64,000 nucleotides of DNA, from NCBI RefSeq assembly GCF_003443655.1, contig NZ_CP031941.1, positions 243,501 through 307,500 of the forward strand, read 5' to 3'. The notes under the pieces were generated by a model. That model did not search any database and was not told where the DNA came from. It saw only the letters and a list, made by a program, of their open reading frames with translations. Of this stretch, positions 1 through 8,063 are shown in pieces (the first letter of the stretch is position 1; each line of letters starts with the position of its first letter). Source of the DNA: Nostoc sphaeroides (lineage in GTDB: Bacteria; Cyanobacteriota; Cyanobacteriia; Cyanobacteriales; Nostocaceae). Made by a program: the position numbers and the translations under genes.

Positions 1-46
1 ACTCAAGCAGCAAAAGCTTTATTGTCTTTCAGGTAAGCAATTAAAA

Positions 47-199
47 CAATTCGCAATTCGCAATTCGCAATTCGCAATTACGTTTTGTGTTAGCGAAGCG
101 TTAGCGAGTCTGCGAGCGTCCGGGGATTTAGATTTAGGCATTCAATTCGCACTGCTTGATAGAAGCAGGGGACTTAAACCCCCACCACTTGTTAACAGC
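47..199. repeat. Dispersed structured repeat, copy A, with 7-bp tandem tract
   Basis: The segment opens with tandem 7-bp units (CAATTCG, 47-80) and continues into a sequence that recurs in reverse complement at 60401-60544. Shared blocks include GCAATTACGTTTTGTG, GGGGATTTAGA, GCTTGATAGAAGCAG and CCACTTGTTAAC. Copy A carries about 30 extra bases (near 97-128) resembling the Nostoc GCGAAGCGTTAGCGAGTC type of short repeat. No ORF spans it. It may be a MITE or the end of a decayed insertion sequence. It also covers most of the space upstream of the first gene, so that gene's promoter must lie in or next to it. Confidence 0.7.
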
Positions 200-227
200 G
201 CCATAGCAGCTTGGGAGCAAAACCGTT

Positions 228-962
228 GTGGATGAACAACTTAAAAAACTGATTGATGAGGTATGCTGCTACCCAGACCCCAGTCTAGAAAGGCAGAAAG
301 CATTAAATAGACTGCTGATGGTGATTCAACAACTCCCTGGCATTTATAAGTCTGGACACCAAGACTATTTAGAAGCCTTAAATCAAACTTGGGAATGGGT
401 GAGCCGGAAGATTTGCTCTTTTGAAGCGCGTTCACGAAGTGACTCCGTTCGCGTAGCGTCCCGAAGGGAAGGAGTATCGCCTTCTTTCCAACAAAGCCTA
501 GTAATCTGGATTAATGGCTATCTCAAGTGGCGCATTAAAGATTTATATCTACCAGATAGCAATTATACCATCAGTTTAGACAGGCTTACCCGTAACGATG
601 AGGGTGACGAAACAACCCTGCTCAATATTTTGCCAGACCGTCAGTCACAAACTATTTCTTTAGATTTGCTGGATATCAAAATTGCCCAAATCCAGGAAAC
701 TGAGCGTCAATGCCTTGGTAAACGCATCTGGCAATATATTGAGCAAGACGAAGAGGGTAAATTAACAGCTAGTCATCCCCGCAAAAATCCAGAATGCCAT
801 TGTCACTTATTGGCAATGCGCTTACTTCTGAAAGAACCACCTCATAAAATCGCCGATATTGCTAGAGAGTTAAATATAAGCAATCAAACTCTCTACTCCC
901 ACTGGAAGAAAAATTGTCTTCCCCTGTTAAGAGAAATTGGTATGAATTTCGGATCTGACTAA
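228..962 (+). CDS. Sigma-70-like / HTH transcription factor of a CHAT-associated triad
   Basis: The protein has 244 residues. The middle part (about 45-125) looks like a degenerate sigma region 2, and the C-terminus (about 200-238, with IADIARELNISNQTLYSHWKK) is a convincing sigma region 4-type helix-turn-helix. Sigma regions 1 and 3 are not evident, so it is a sigma-like or ECF-like regulator rather than a housekeeping sigma. The start is GTG. The last base of its TAA stop is the first base of the next ATG (962), implying translational coupling with the DUF1822 gene. Residues about 67-86, rich in Arg and Ser, are encoded by a palindromic dispersed repeat lying in frame. Assignment to this cyanobacterial family is by recognition; its target promoter is unknown. 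Confidence 0.72.
   Translation: MDEQLKKLIDEVCCYPDPSLERQKALNRLLMVIQQLPGIYKSGHQDYLEALNQTWEWVSRKICSFEARSRSDSVRVASRREGVSPSFQQSLVIWINGYLKWRIKDLYLPDSNYTISLDRLTRNDEGDETTLLNILPDRQSQTISLDLLDIKIAQIQETERQCLGKRIWQYIEQDEEGKLTASHPRKNPECHCHLLAMRLLLKEPPHKIADIARELNISNQTLYSHWKKNCLPLLREIGMNFGSD
426..480. repeat. Palindromic Nostoc-type short repeat inside a coding sequence
   Basis: The bases around GTTCGCGTAGCGTCCCGAAGG are a typical Nostoc short dispersed repeat, here contained in the sigma-like gene. The insert keeps the frame and adds about 18-20 residues (ARSRSDSVRVASRREG) between two stretches that otherwise read as continuous sigma region 2-like sequence. Confidence 0.65.
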
Positions 963-1867
963 TGACTAACACACAACCACATCTTTTAAGTGTCCCTCTC
1001 CCCCAAAATGCCCACCGTTGGGCTGAGGAATTTGCCACCCAGCAAGATAACCCCCAAAAGGGAAAACAAGTTTATCTGAATACTTTGGCTGTTTATGCCG
1101 TTCACAGTTATCTCAAATGGCTGAACATTGAGACAGCACTAAATCAAGGCGACAGTTGGCATCGTGGTTTAAGGGCGATTTTTGATGTTGCTGATTTAGT
1201 CTTGCCGGGTGTTGGTAAGCTTGAATGTCGTCCAGTGTTACCGGGTGAAACTGCTATAGTGTTGCCTCCAACTATGACACAAGAACGCATTGGTTATGTA
1301 GGAGTTCAGTTTAGTCAGCAATTAGATTACGTAGAATTACTGGGATTTCTCCCAGCAAGGGAGATGAATGAATCACCAGCAATACTGCAAATAGCACAAC
1401 TGCAATCATTTGATTCTCTTTTGGAAATTATCCATAGGCGAACGCGATTAATAAATCTGCGTCAATGGGTTACGGGAATCTTTGAGCAAGATTGGCAACC
1501 CCCAGAGTTAGTGTTTGCTAACAATTTCAGAAGCAGTAGCACAATGACTCGCCCTTCAACTAACTCTATCAGTCGGGCAAAGGCGATTAAATTGGAAAGC
1601 CAACTACTGTTGTTAGTGCAGTTAACTCCCACAGATAGCGAAGTTTTTGATATTCGCCTACGAATTTATCCAGGTGATGATGCGATTCATCTACCACCAG
1701 ATTTACAACTGATTGTTGTTGATGAAGCCGGAAACACTGGCATGGAAGCGCAAGCAAGAAGTGCAGATGACTGGATGCAACTAGAGTTTAGCTGCCAGCA
1801 CGAGGAAAAATTCAGTGTCAAAATAGTGTTAGGAGAAACAAGTCTGATGGAAGAGTTTGTTGTTTAA
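962..1867 (+). CDS. DUF1822 family protein
   Basis: A 301-residue soluble protein with no signal peptide or membrane segment. The N-terminal region (LPQNAHRWAEEFA, then a block around NTLAVYAVHSYLKWLNIET) and the GYVGVQF motif match the cyanobacterial DUF1822 family, whose biochemical role is not known to me. It overlaps the stop of the sigma-like gene by one base and is followed 21 bases later by the CHAT gene, so the three should be one operon. A role as intermediary between the CHAT protease and the sigma-like protein is inference from gene order only. Confidence 0.75.
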   Translation: MTNTQPHLLSVPLPQNAHRWAEEFATQQDNPQKGKQVYLNTLAVYAVHSYLKWLNIETALNQGDSWHRGLRAIFDVADLVLPGVGKLECRPVLPGETAIVLPPTMTQERIGYVGVQFSQQLDYVELLGFLPAREMNESPAILQIAQLQSFDSLLEIIHRRTRLINLRQWVTGIFEQDWQPPELVFANNFRSSSTMTRPSTNSISRAKAIKLESQLLLLVQLTPTDSEVFDIRLRIYPGDDAIHLPPDLQLIVVDEAGNTGMEAQARSADDWMQLEFSCQHEEKFSVKIVLGETSLMEEFVV

Positions 1868-1888
1868 GACAAACAAAAGGAGACAGGA

Positions 1889-4024
1889 ATGGCGATCGTC
1901 AAGTTGAAACTCAGACGCAATTCAACAGATGGATTTTTGGTAATTCTAACAGCGAAGAACTTGGATGAAGAAACAGAAGGATTTTTGCCTCCGTTACCAC
2001 CAAATTTAGAATCATCCTTTAATGAATGGCAATCAGCCTATCGTCAAATCGAAGCTGTACGCTCTTGTGTTGCTCCCGCACCAGGGTTACGTCTTACACC
2101 CAAAAGTGTGACGATTCATTCCCACGGAGAATATACGGGAGCAGTCAAAGATTATCTAAATCAATGGCTCAACTCTGGAGATAGCAGGTGGCAACCAATC
2201 CGGGATAGATTAATTGCGATCGCTCAACAATTAAATCAGTCAAATGATGAAATTCGTGTAATCATTGATGCCAAAGATATCGATTTACGCCGCCTTCCTT
2301 GGCAAGCATGGAATTTATTAGAAGAACACTATCCCAACGCCGAAGTTGCCCTCAGTGCGCCCAAAAGCTCCAATACTAAGATAAATAAACTAGTTCCTAA
2401 AAGTACAAAAGTCAGAATTCTAGTTGCTGTGGGCAGAAGTGACGGCATTAATACAAAAGATGACTTAAAAGTAATTCAAGACTTAGAGACAGATGGGGTA
2501 GAAGTACGCTGTTTAATTAAGCCTAGCCGTCGGGATTTGTCTGATGCTCTTTGGGAAGAACAAGGCTACCATATTTTTGTTTTTACGGGACATAGTGGAA
2601 GTCAAGAAGATGGGCAGATAGGTTGGATTGAACTTAACGATAAAGAAAGTTTGACTATTGAGGAATTTAAGGAGGCTTTGAAGCAAGCTATTGATAAAGG
2701 ATTACAGTTAGCAATTTTTAATTCTTGTGATGGTTTAGGATTAGCTAACCAACTTGCCCAAATACATTTACCTCAAGTTATTATCATGCGGGAACCTGTA
2801 CCAGACCCCGTAGCAGTAGATTTTTTAAGGTATTTTTTCCAAGAATTTACTCATAATAATAAGTCACTATTTACTTCTGTAAAAAAAGCTCGGAAACGCC
2901 TAGAACATTTTAAATCTGATTATCCTGGTGCAATTTGGTTGCCAACAATTTGTATTGAAGCTAATGTTGAACCGTTGACTTGGCAAGGATTGCGCGAAGG
3001 TTCTCCGCCAAAGCCGACTCCCATCAAGCCAGAGGATTCAACTCATCAACCAAAGAAAAATATCAAGCCGTGGTTATTAATTGCTTTGCTTGGTGTGGTT
3101 ATCAGTAGTGGTGTAGCCTATTTAGTTGGGAAAAAAGTCAACTCCGATTTTAGTTCGGTAGCTGCTCCTGAAGGAACATGGCTTTATGGTGGTAGCACAT
3201 CTTGGGCACCAGTTCGGCAACATGTAGATATTGAAATCAAAAAAGCACATCCGCAGTTTGAATTACGCTATACAGATGCGATTAATGCTACACCAGGCTC
3301 CGGTACGGGAATTCGGATGTTGTTGGAAGGACAACTTACCTTTTCTCAATCTTCCCGCCCGATCGCAGACAGAGAGTATCAACAAGCTCAACAACGCGGA
3401 TTGAGCCTGAAACAAATTCCAGTGGCTTTGGAAGGATTAGCGATCGCTGTTCACCCGACTCTGCAAATTCCAGGGCTAACCTTGGGGCAAATCAAAGATA
3501 TTTACACTGGTAAAATAACCAACTGGAATCAGGTTGGCGGCCCTAACCTTAAAATTACTGCTTACTCCCGTCGCCTTGAAGACGGAGGCACTGTAGAATT
3601 CTTAGTTGACAATGTTACTGGTAAAGAAAAACTGGGAAGTAACGTAGTATACGTATACGATACAACAGACGGACTGAGAAAATTAGCCAGCGATCGCGGT
3701 GGTATTTACTACGCTTCGGCTCCAGAAGTTGTCCCCCAATGTCAGATTAAACCATTGGCGATCGCTAAACAAGGGAACAATTTTGTAGCTCCTTATAAAG
3801 AACCTTTGATTAAAGCCGATCAATGTCCCAATCAAAGGAATCAGTTAAACATCGATGCTTTCAAAACAGGTCAGTATCCAATTACACGCCAGATGTTTGT
3901 CATCGTTAAGCAGAATAATAATAACAGTTTAGAACAACAAGTGGGCGAGGTATACGCCAATATGCTACTAACAAATCAGGGACAAAAACTGATGAATGAA
4001 GCAGGATTTGTGCGTATCCGTTGA
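1889..4024 (+). CDS. CHAT-domain protease fused to membrane segment and PstS-like binding domain
   Basis: A 711-residue fusion. Residues about 175-360 form a CHAT (caspase-like) domain with both expected catalytic residues: His235 in FTGHSG and Cys280 in FNSCDG. A Pro-rich linker (about 370-390) leads to one hydrophobic segment (about 394-413), then a periplasmic phosphate-type binding fold (about 425-711) containing GSGTGIRMLLEGQLTFSQSS, a short GGT loop, and LGQIKDIYTGKITNW, all typical of PstS/PBP-like-2 proteins. The predicted topology is CHAT inside and binding domain outside. The start has a strong AAGGAG Shine-Dalgarno sequence. The ligand is not proven; the fold suggests phosphate or a similar anion. 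In cyanobacteria CHAT proteins include HetF. The domain combination suggests an envelope signal controlling a protease. Confidence 0.85.
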   Translation: MAIVKLKLRRNSTDGFLVILTAKNLDEETEGFLPPLPPNLESSFNEWQSAYRQIEAVRSCVAPAPGLRLTPKSVTIHSHGEYTGAVKDYLNQWLNSGDSRWQPIRDRLIAIAQQLNQSNDEIRVIIDAKDIDLRRLPWQAWNLLEEHYPNAEVALSAPKSSNTKINKLVPKSTKVRILVAVGRSDGINTKDDLKVIQDLETDGVEVRCLIKPSRRDLSDALWEEQGYHIFVFTGHSGSQEDGQIGWIELNDKESLTIEEFKEALKQAIDKGLQLAIFNSCDGLGLANQLAQIHLPQVIIMREPVPDPVAVDFLRYFFQEFTHNNKSLFTSVKKARKRLEHFKSDYPGAIWLPTICIEANVEPLTWQGLREGSPPKPTPIKPEDSTHQPKKNIKPWLLIALLGVVISSGVAYLVGKKVNSDFSSVAAPEGTWLYGGSTSWAPVRQHVDIEIKKAHPQFELRYTDAINATPGSGTGIRMLLEGQLTFSQSSRPIADREYQQAQQRGLSLKQIPVALEGLAIAVHPTLQIPGLTLGQIKDIYTGKITNWNQVGGPNLKITAYSRRLEDGGTVEFLVDNVTGKEKLGSNVVYVYDTTDGLRKLASDRGGIYYASAPEVVPQCQIKPLAIAKQGNNFVAPYKEPLIKADQCPNQRNQLNIDAFKTGQYPITRQMFVIVKQNNNNSLEQQVGEVYANMLLTNQGQKLMNEAGFVRIR

Positions 4025-4066
4025 GCCAGAGGCAAGGGAGCAGGGGGAGGGAAAGTAGTTTTGATT

Positions 4067-4171
4067 CAATACAGTTCAGAATGAGCAACAAAACCCTCAT
4101 GTAGAGACGCGATTTATCGCGTCTTCAAAGACCAATTATCTACACCAATAACTTTTAACTGAACCGGATTG
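4067..4171. mobile_element. MITE family A, copy 1, with 10-bp target duplication
   Basis: The ends CAATACAGTTCAG and CTGAACCGGATTG are imperfect inverted repeats, and the element is bracketed by a perfect 10-bp direct repeat AGTTTTGATT (4057-4066 and 4172-4181). Inside lies the palindrome GTAGAGACGCGATTTATCGC (4101 onward). It has no coding capacity. The same ends occur at 19140, 29516 and 35937. A 10-bp duplication fits an IS4-type transposase acting in trans. Confidence 0.85.
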
Positions 4172-4312
4172 AGTTTTGATTCCAAAAATTGGATAATTTA
4201 TTTTTTGGAGTTCCTTAAAAAGAAAGTGACTCTGAAACTCAGAGCCACCCTTAAAACTGTATTCTGAAACTTTTTAACTTTTCACAATATCCTGATGTAG
4301 GTGTGTGAAAAT

Positions 4313-5743
4313 TTACTTCTTAGCTTCAGCAATGGGTACCCATTCAGTGTGGAAACTTCCGGGCTTATCAAGACGCAGGTAGGTATGTGCGCCGAAGTAG
4401 TCGCGTTGTGCTTGAGTCAAGTTTTGAGGTAGGCGATCGCGGCGATAGCTGTCAAAATAATCCAAGGATGCGCTAAATGCGGGTACTGGAATTCCTACTG
4501 TTGCAGCTGTCGCAATCACTTCCCGCCAAGCAGTCTGTCTGTCGAGAATTGTCTGCTTAAATTCGGGAGCTAACAGCAAGTTAGGCAAAGCTGGATTTTC
4601 GCTAAAAGCCTTCTTAATCTTATTCAAAAAGCGAGCGCGAATAATACAACCACCTTTCCAAATCCGCGCCATTTCGCCCAGATCCAAATTCCAGTTATAT
4701 GTTTTTGAAGCTGTGGATAGCAACGCCATCCCTTGAGCATAAGAACAGATTTTTGAGCAATAGAGAGCATCGCGTACTTTATTGATAAAGTCCTTGGTTT
4801 GCCCATCATACTTGCCACTGGGGCCTGTGAGGACTTTAGATGCTGCAACCCGCTCATCTTTAATCGAAGAGATAATCCGGGCATTAACTGCTGCTGTAAT
4901 TGTGGGAATAGCAACTCCCAATTCCAATGCAGTTTGCACAGTCCAGCGTCCAGTTCCCTTTTGACCGGCTGCGTCAACAATCAAATCCACCAGGGGTTTT
5001 TTTGTTTCTGGGTCAATATATGGGAAGATATTCTTCGTAATCTCGATCAAAAATGAATCGAGTTCATCGGTGGTATTCCATTCAGCAAACACATCATGTA
5101 GCTGACTGGGGTTTAATCCAGCGACATTTTTCAGCAAGTCGTAGGCTTCAGCAATTAGCTGCATATCGCCATACTCAATACCGTTGTGTACCATTTTGAC
5201 ATAGTGGCCAGAACCACCAGGGCCAATATAGGTTACACAAGGGCCATCATCGACTTGGGCAGCAATTTTGTTGAAAATTGGTGATAGAAACTCGTAAGAG
5301 CTTGTTGTACCTCCAGGCATCAGTGAAGGCCCATTTAGCGCTCCTTCTTCACCGCCACTGACACCCATACCAAGATACCGAAGCCCTGCGGGTTCTAATT
5401 CCTGAGTGCGTCGTTCCGTATCTTCAAACCAAGAGTTGCCACCGTCGATAATGATATCGCCTTCTTCTAACAAGGGTTTGAGTTGAGCAATCACCGCATC
5501 CACTGGTTTACCAGCTTGCACCATTACTAGAATTTTGCGGGGACGTTCCAATAAGGCAACGAATTCTTCTAGAGTAAAGGCGGCTTTGACGTTCCGTCCT
5601 GTAGCACGCTGCGCCATAAACGCATCCGTTTTTTCGCGGGAGCGGTTGTAAACTGCAATTGGGAAGCCATTGCGCTCCACGTTGAGAGCGATGTTCTCAC
5701 CCATAACGGCTAATCCAATCACACCAAAGCTTTGTAGTGTCAT
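4313..5743 (-). CDS. gnd: 6-phosphogluconate dehydrogenase (decarboxylating)
   Basis: Converts 6-phosphogluconate and NADP+ to ribulose 5-phosphate, CO2 and NADPH in the oxidative pentose phosphate pathway, the main route of glycogen oxidation in the dark and in heterocysts. The 476 residues match the usual family length. The N-terminal Rossmann motif GVIGLAVMGENIALN, the substrate motif GVSGGEEGA and the catalytic Lys in GHYVKMVHNGIEYGDMQ are intact, followed by the all-helical C-terminal dimer domain. It stands alone, divergent from ycf66 across about 215 bases. Confidence 0.97.
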   Translation of the reverse strand: MTLQSFGVIGLAVMGENIALNVERNGFPIAVYNRSREKTDAFMAQRATGRNVKAAFTLEEFVALLERPRKILVMVQAGKPVDAVIAQLKPLLEEGDIIIDGGNSWFEDTERRTQELEPAGLRYLGMGVSGGEEGALNGPSLMPGGTTSSYEFLSPIFNKIAAQVDDGPCVTYIGPGGSGHYVKMVHNGIEYGDMQLIAEAYDLLKNVAGLNPSQLHDVFAEWNTTDELDSFLIEITKNIFPYIDPETKKPLVDLIVDAAGQKGTGRWTVQTALELGVAIPTITAAVNARIISSIKDERVAASKVLTGPSGKYDGQTKDFINKVRDALYCSKICSYAQGMALLSTASKTYNWNLDLGEMARIWKGGCIIRARFLNKIKKAFSENPALPNLLLAPEFKQTILDRQTAWREVIATAATVGIPVPAFSASLDYFDSYRRDRLPQNLTQAQRDYFGAHTYLRLDKPGSFHTEWVPIAEAKK

Positions 5744-5960
5744 AAAAAATTTCTGGCTAACTCTCTTGCAGATCCTTTACCTATAAGGGTAGTCCGATAT
5801 TTTCCGTTCTCCCCTAAAGAAGACCTTAAGACTTGAATAAATGACAAAAATCCACAACTAACACGGATAATTAATTTTAAATTGTATCTAAATCAACAAT
5901 TGACTGGCAAAATTTGCAAAATTGAAATAATCAAAGGACGTAGTAAGGAGTAACCAAAGA

Positions 5961-6698
5961 ATGCTGGCATTTGTCCTAGCTTTAGTGGTCGGTGTTGGTA
6001 GTTTAGCCATTTATATATCAGCTTTCTTTTTTCCAGAAATCCACCGCAAGAATGACTTTATCTGGAGTGGTGTAGGATTGTTCTATGCATTAGTCTTATG
6101 GGTGTTTGCACCACGCATTACTGGAGGTTTGTTGCTGGGTCATGTGGCTAGTGTGGCTCTTTTGGTCTGGTTTGGCTGGCAAACTCTATCATTACGTCGC
6201 CAATTGACCCCCCAAGCACAACAAACCCAAGTACCCAGTGCTGAGACGGTGAAAACTGGCATTCAAGAACAGGTGAATAAGTTGTCTATTCAGGAACGGC
6301 TGGGCCAGTTGCAAAAAGGTCTTGGTAGTACCTTCAGTGGCGTGAAAGACAAGGTGCAACAGACTGGGAGTAAAAAAACACCCACAACCCCCAAACCTGA
6401 AAACATTACCTCTGTAATAGCAGAGAAACCTACTGTTGAGATTATCGACACAACTACTCCCATACCAGACAAACCAGCAGAGGAGACAGTTACTACTGAC
6501 ACCGAAGCCAAAACCGAGAGTGTACCGGAAGCGATTCCACCACATCCCCCATCTCCTGAATTGGTGGAAGCAGCGCAACCAGATTTTGAAATTGAGGAGA
6601 AGCAACCGATTCCCGTAGAAGAAATTGCTCCCGATGCGGTACTCGCTCCCCCTGCGGAAGTACCACCTGAAGAAATACAGCCTAATCAAACTAGTTGA
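5961..6698 (+). CDS. ycf66: Ycf66 family membrane protein
   Basis: The 245-residue protein begins with three hydrophobic segments (about 1-22, 32-50 and 55-75) with the Ycf66 features PEIHRKNDFIWSGVGLFYALVLW and FAPRITGG. From about 80 on it is a hydrophilic Pro/Glu/Thr-rich tail that is probably disordered. Ycf66 is conserved in cyanobacteria and some plastids; its function is not established. A clear AAGGAG lies about 10 bases before the ATG. A palindrome follows the stop. Confidence 0.85.
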   Translation: MLAFVLALVVGVGSLAIYISAFFFPEIHRKNDFIWSGVGLFYALVLWVFAPRITGGLLLGHVASVALLVWFGWQTLSLRRQLTPQAQQTQVPSAETVKTGIQEQVNKLSIQERLGQLQKGLGSTFSGVKDKVQQTGSKKTPTTPKPENITSVIAEKPTVEIIDTTTPIPDKPAEETVTTDTEAKTESVPEAIPPHPPSPELVEAAQPDFEIEEKQPIPVEEIAPDAVLAPPAEVPPEEIQPNQTS

Positions 6699-6702
6699 AT
6701 GT

Positions 6703-6743
6703 AGTGAAACCCAGCGTTAACCTAATATAATGTTGGGTTTCAC
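6703..6743 (+). terminator. Inverted repeat after ycf66
   Basis: AGTGAAACCCA pairs with TGGGTTTCACT about 20 bases later, immediately downstream of the ycf66 stop. There is only a short T-rich tail (ATTTCC), so it may be a terminator or a copy of the widespread cyanobacterial GTTGGGTTTC palindrome. Confidence 0.45.
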
Positions 6744-6853
6744 TATTTCCATCAGACTATTTTAGGGCTAATCTCAAACACTAATTCAGAACGATAGAAG
6801 CACACATCAAACGCTAATCTGGATTTTCCTCAGTAAATGCAAATCTAACTTTA

Positions 6854-7072
6854 TCAACCATGTGTTGCCGCTTTTTCTTCTGCTAATGCCTTCGCTAAAA
6901 CAGCAGCAGCTTCAAAAGAATCATATAAGCCAAGACTTGCTACTTTGTCCTCAGCATCCAATGGGACTAAACTTGATTCCTTCAATAATTCGCCTGCTAG
7001 GAAATGTATTAGTAAGAGTTTATCAGTGTGGGATAATTCTTTAATTAGCGGCATGAGTTCGGTAAGAAGCAT
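6854..7072 (-). CDS. Small hypothetical protein, antitoxin-like
   Basis: A 72-residue acidic, helical protein (LIKELSHTDKLLLIHFLAGELLKE). It resembles a group of short cyanobacterial proteins often found beside toxin genes, but no named family can be assigned. It is divergent from parD with about 80 bases between the two ATGs. No partner toxin follows it; the downstream neighbour is ycf66 on the other strand. It could be a solitary antitoxin or an unrelated small protein. Confidence 0.5.
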   Translation of the reverse strand: MLLTELMPLIKELSHTDKLLLIHFLAGELLKESSLVPLDAEDKVASLGLYDSFEAAAVLAKALAEEKAATHG

Positions 7073-7152
7073 AAGTTAAGGCTTTAATGAATTTAGATAA
7101 ATTTTAGAGCATAGTTTGGGGGAATGCTCTTAACTAACTAGGGATAAAAATT

Positions 7153-7419
7153 ATGAACATCCAACTTAAGGCTGAATACGAGCAATTTATACAAACCCGA
7201 ATTGCTACAGGTAGATATGAAAATGCTGAAGATGTTATTGCTAAAGCATTGAAACTGCTGGAAGAATGGGAGAAGGGTTATCAGGAATGGGAAGAAGAAA
7301 CCCATAAAAAAATAGCTGTTGGGCTTGCTTCTATTGAACGTGGAGACGTAATAGATGGTGAAGTGGTGATGGCGCGACTGTCAGAAAAATTACGCAAAGC
7401 GCGTGAGACTCAAGGATAA
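7153..7419 (+). CDS. parD: ParD-type antitoxin
   Basis: An 88-residue protein. The N-terminus (LKAEYEQFIQTRIATGRYENAEDVIAKALKLLEE) is the ribbon-helix-helix DNA-binding fold of ParD/CC2985 antitoxins, and the charged C-terminal half is the toxin-binding arm. Its TAA stop shares one base with the ATG of parE, the usual translational coupling of such modules. ParD proteins normally repress their own promoter together with the toxin; the operator should lie in the 80-base divergent region. Confidence 0.85.
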   Translation: MNIQLKAEYEQFIQTRIATGRYENAEDVIAKALKLLEEWEKGYQEWEEETHKKIAVGLASIERGDVIDGEVVMARLSEKLRKARETQG

Positions 7420-7721
7420 TGGAATATTTTATTGCCAAAGAAGCAAGCCAAGATTTAGATGAAATTTTGGATTATTTTTTAGTTCGCAATATCAACGCAG
7501 GGGAAAGATTTATTCAAGAATTTAATAAGAAGTGCCAAAATATAGCCCAATTCCCGAATATAGGACGAAGCTACGCCAAGTTTGATCCAAGCCTTAGAGG
7601 AATACCCTTAGATGGCTACATTATTTTTTATCGAGTTTTTGAAGATAGTGTTGTGATTGTGCGGGTAATTAGCGGTTATCGAGATTTAAAATCTATATTT
7701 GCAGATGTGAACGATGAATAG
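7419..7721 (+). CDS. parE: ParE/RelE-superfamily toxin
   Basis: A 100-residue basic protein of the ParE/RelE fold: AKEASQDLDEILDYF at the N-terminus, then PNIGRSYAKFDPSLRGIPLDGYIIFYRV and VIVRVISGYRDLKSIF. The GYIIFYRV and VIVRVISGYRD strands are typical of ParE toxins, which poison DNA gyrase; RelE-like RNase action cannot be excluded from sequence alone. The gene looks intact and is coupled to parD. Confidence 0.85.
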   Translation: MEYFIAKEASQDLDEILDYFLVRNINAGERFIQEFNKKCQNIAQFPNIGRSYAKFDPSLRGIPLDGYIIFYRVFEDSVVIVRVISGYRDLKSIFADVNDE

Positions 7722-7820
7722 ATTTTTGAGTTGTCCAATTTAGACTGTTTCTCTTTTAGCAGAATATATTCTTGTAATATCTGCAAAGTATATGTTTCAA
7801 CAGAAAGCCCTTGCTGTTTA

Positions 7821-7963
7821 GAGGATGTTTGAAAAGGGTCGGCTTGAGCCTCAAGTGCGACTCAGGGGTGGGATCTCAAATCCCAAAACTCCTATTCTCT
7901 CGTAGCAGTTTCTCGGTAGCCAGGGTAGTGAAACACACGCTGAAGGACTTTTCAAACATCCTC
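7821..7963. mobile_element. MITE family B, copy 1 (TTA duplication)
   Basis: GAGGATGTTTGAAAAG at the left is the exact inverse of CTTTTCAAACATCCTC at the right, and both flanks are TTA (7818-7820, 7964-7966). Length is 143 bp and there is no convincing ORF. Copies at 24545, 31779 and probably 35859 share these ends. TNA duplications with GAG-starting ends suggest an IS5-family (IS1031-like) parent. Confidence 0.85.
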
Positions 7964-8005
7964 TTATACCAATTTACGAAAACCCCGATACATAACTAGA
8001 TTATC

Positions 8006-8034
8006 GTAGGGGCATGGCAATGCCATGCCCCTAC
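8006..8034. repeat. Palindrome GTAGGGGCATGGCA...TGCCATGCCCCTAC
   Basis: A near-perfect 29-base palindrome between MITE B1 and the 3' end of the GHL10 gene; a related one (GTAGGGGCACAGCA) lies near 43752. It is a common intergenic cyanobacterial repeat and could also serve as a terminator for the minus-strand gene. Confidence 0.6.
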
Positions 8035-8063
8035 TTGCTATAACATCATTTTCAACAGAAAAG

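Noticed and set aside
7811..7999. 62-codon plus-strand frame after parE
   Set aside because: It lies almost wholly within MITE family B copy 1 and has no protein-like features.
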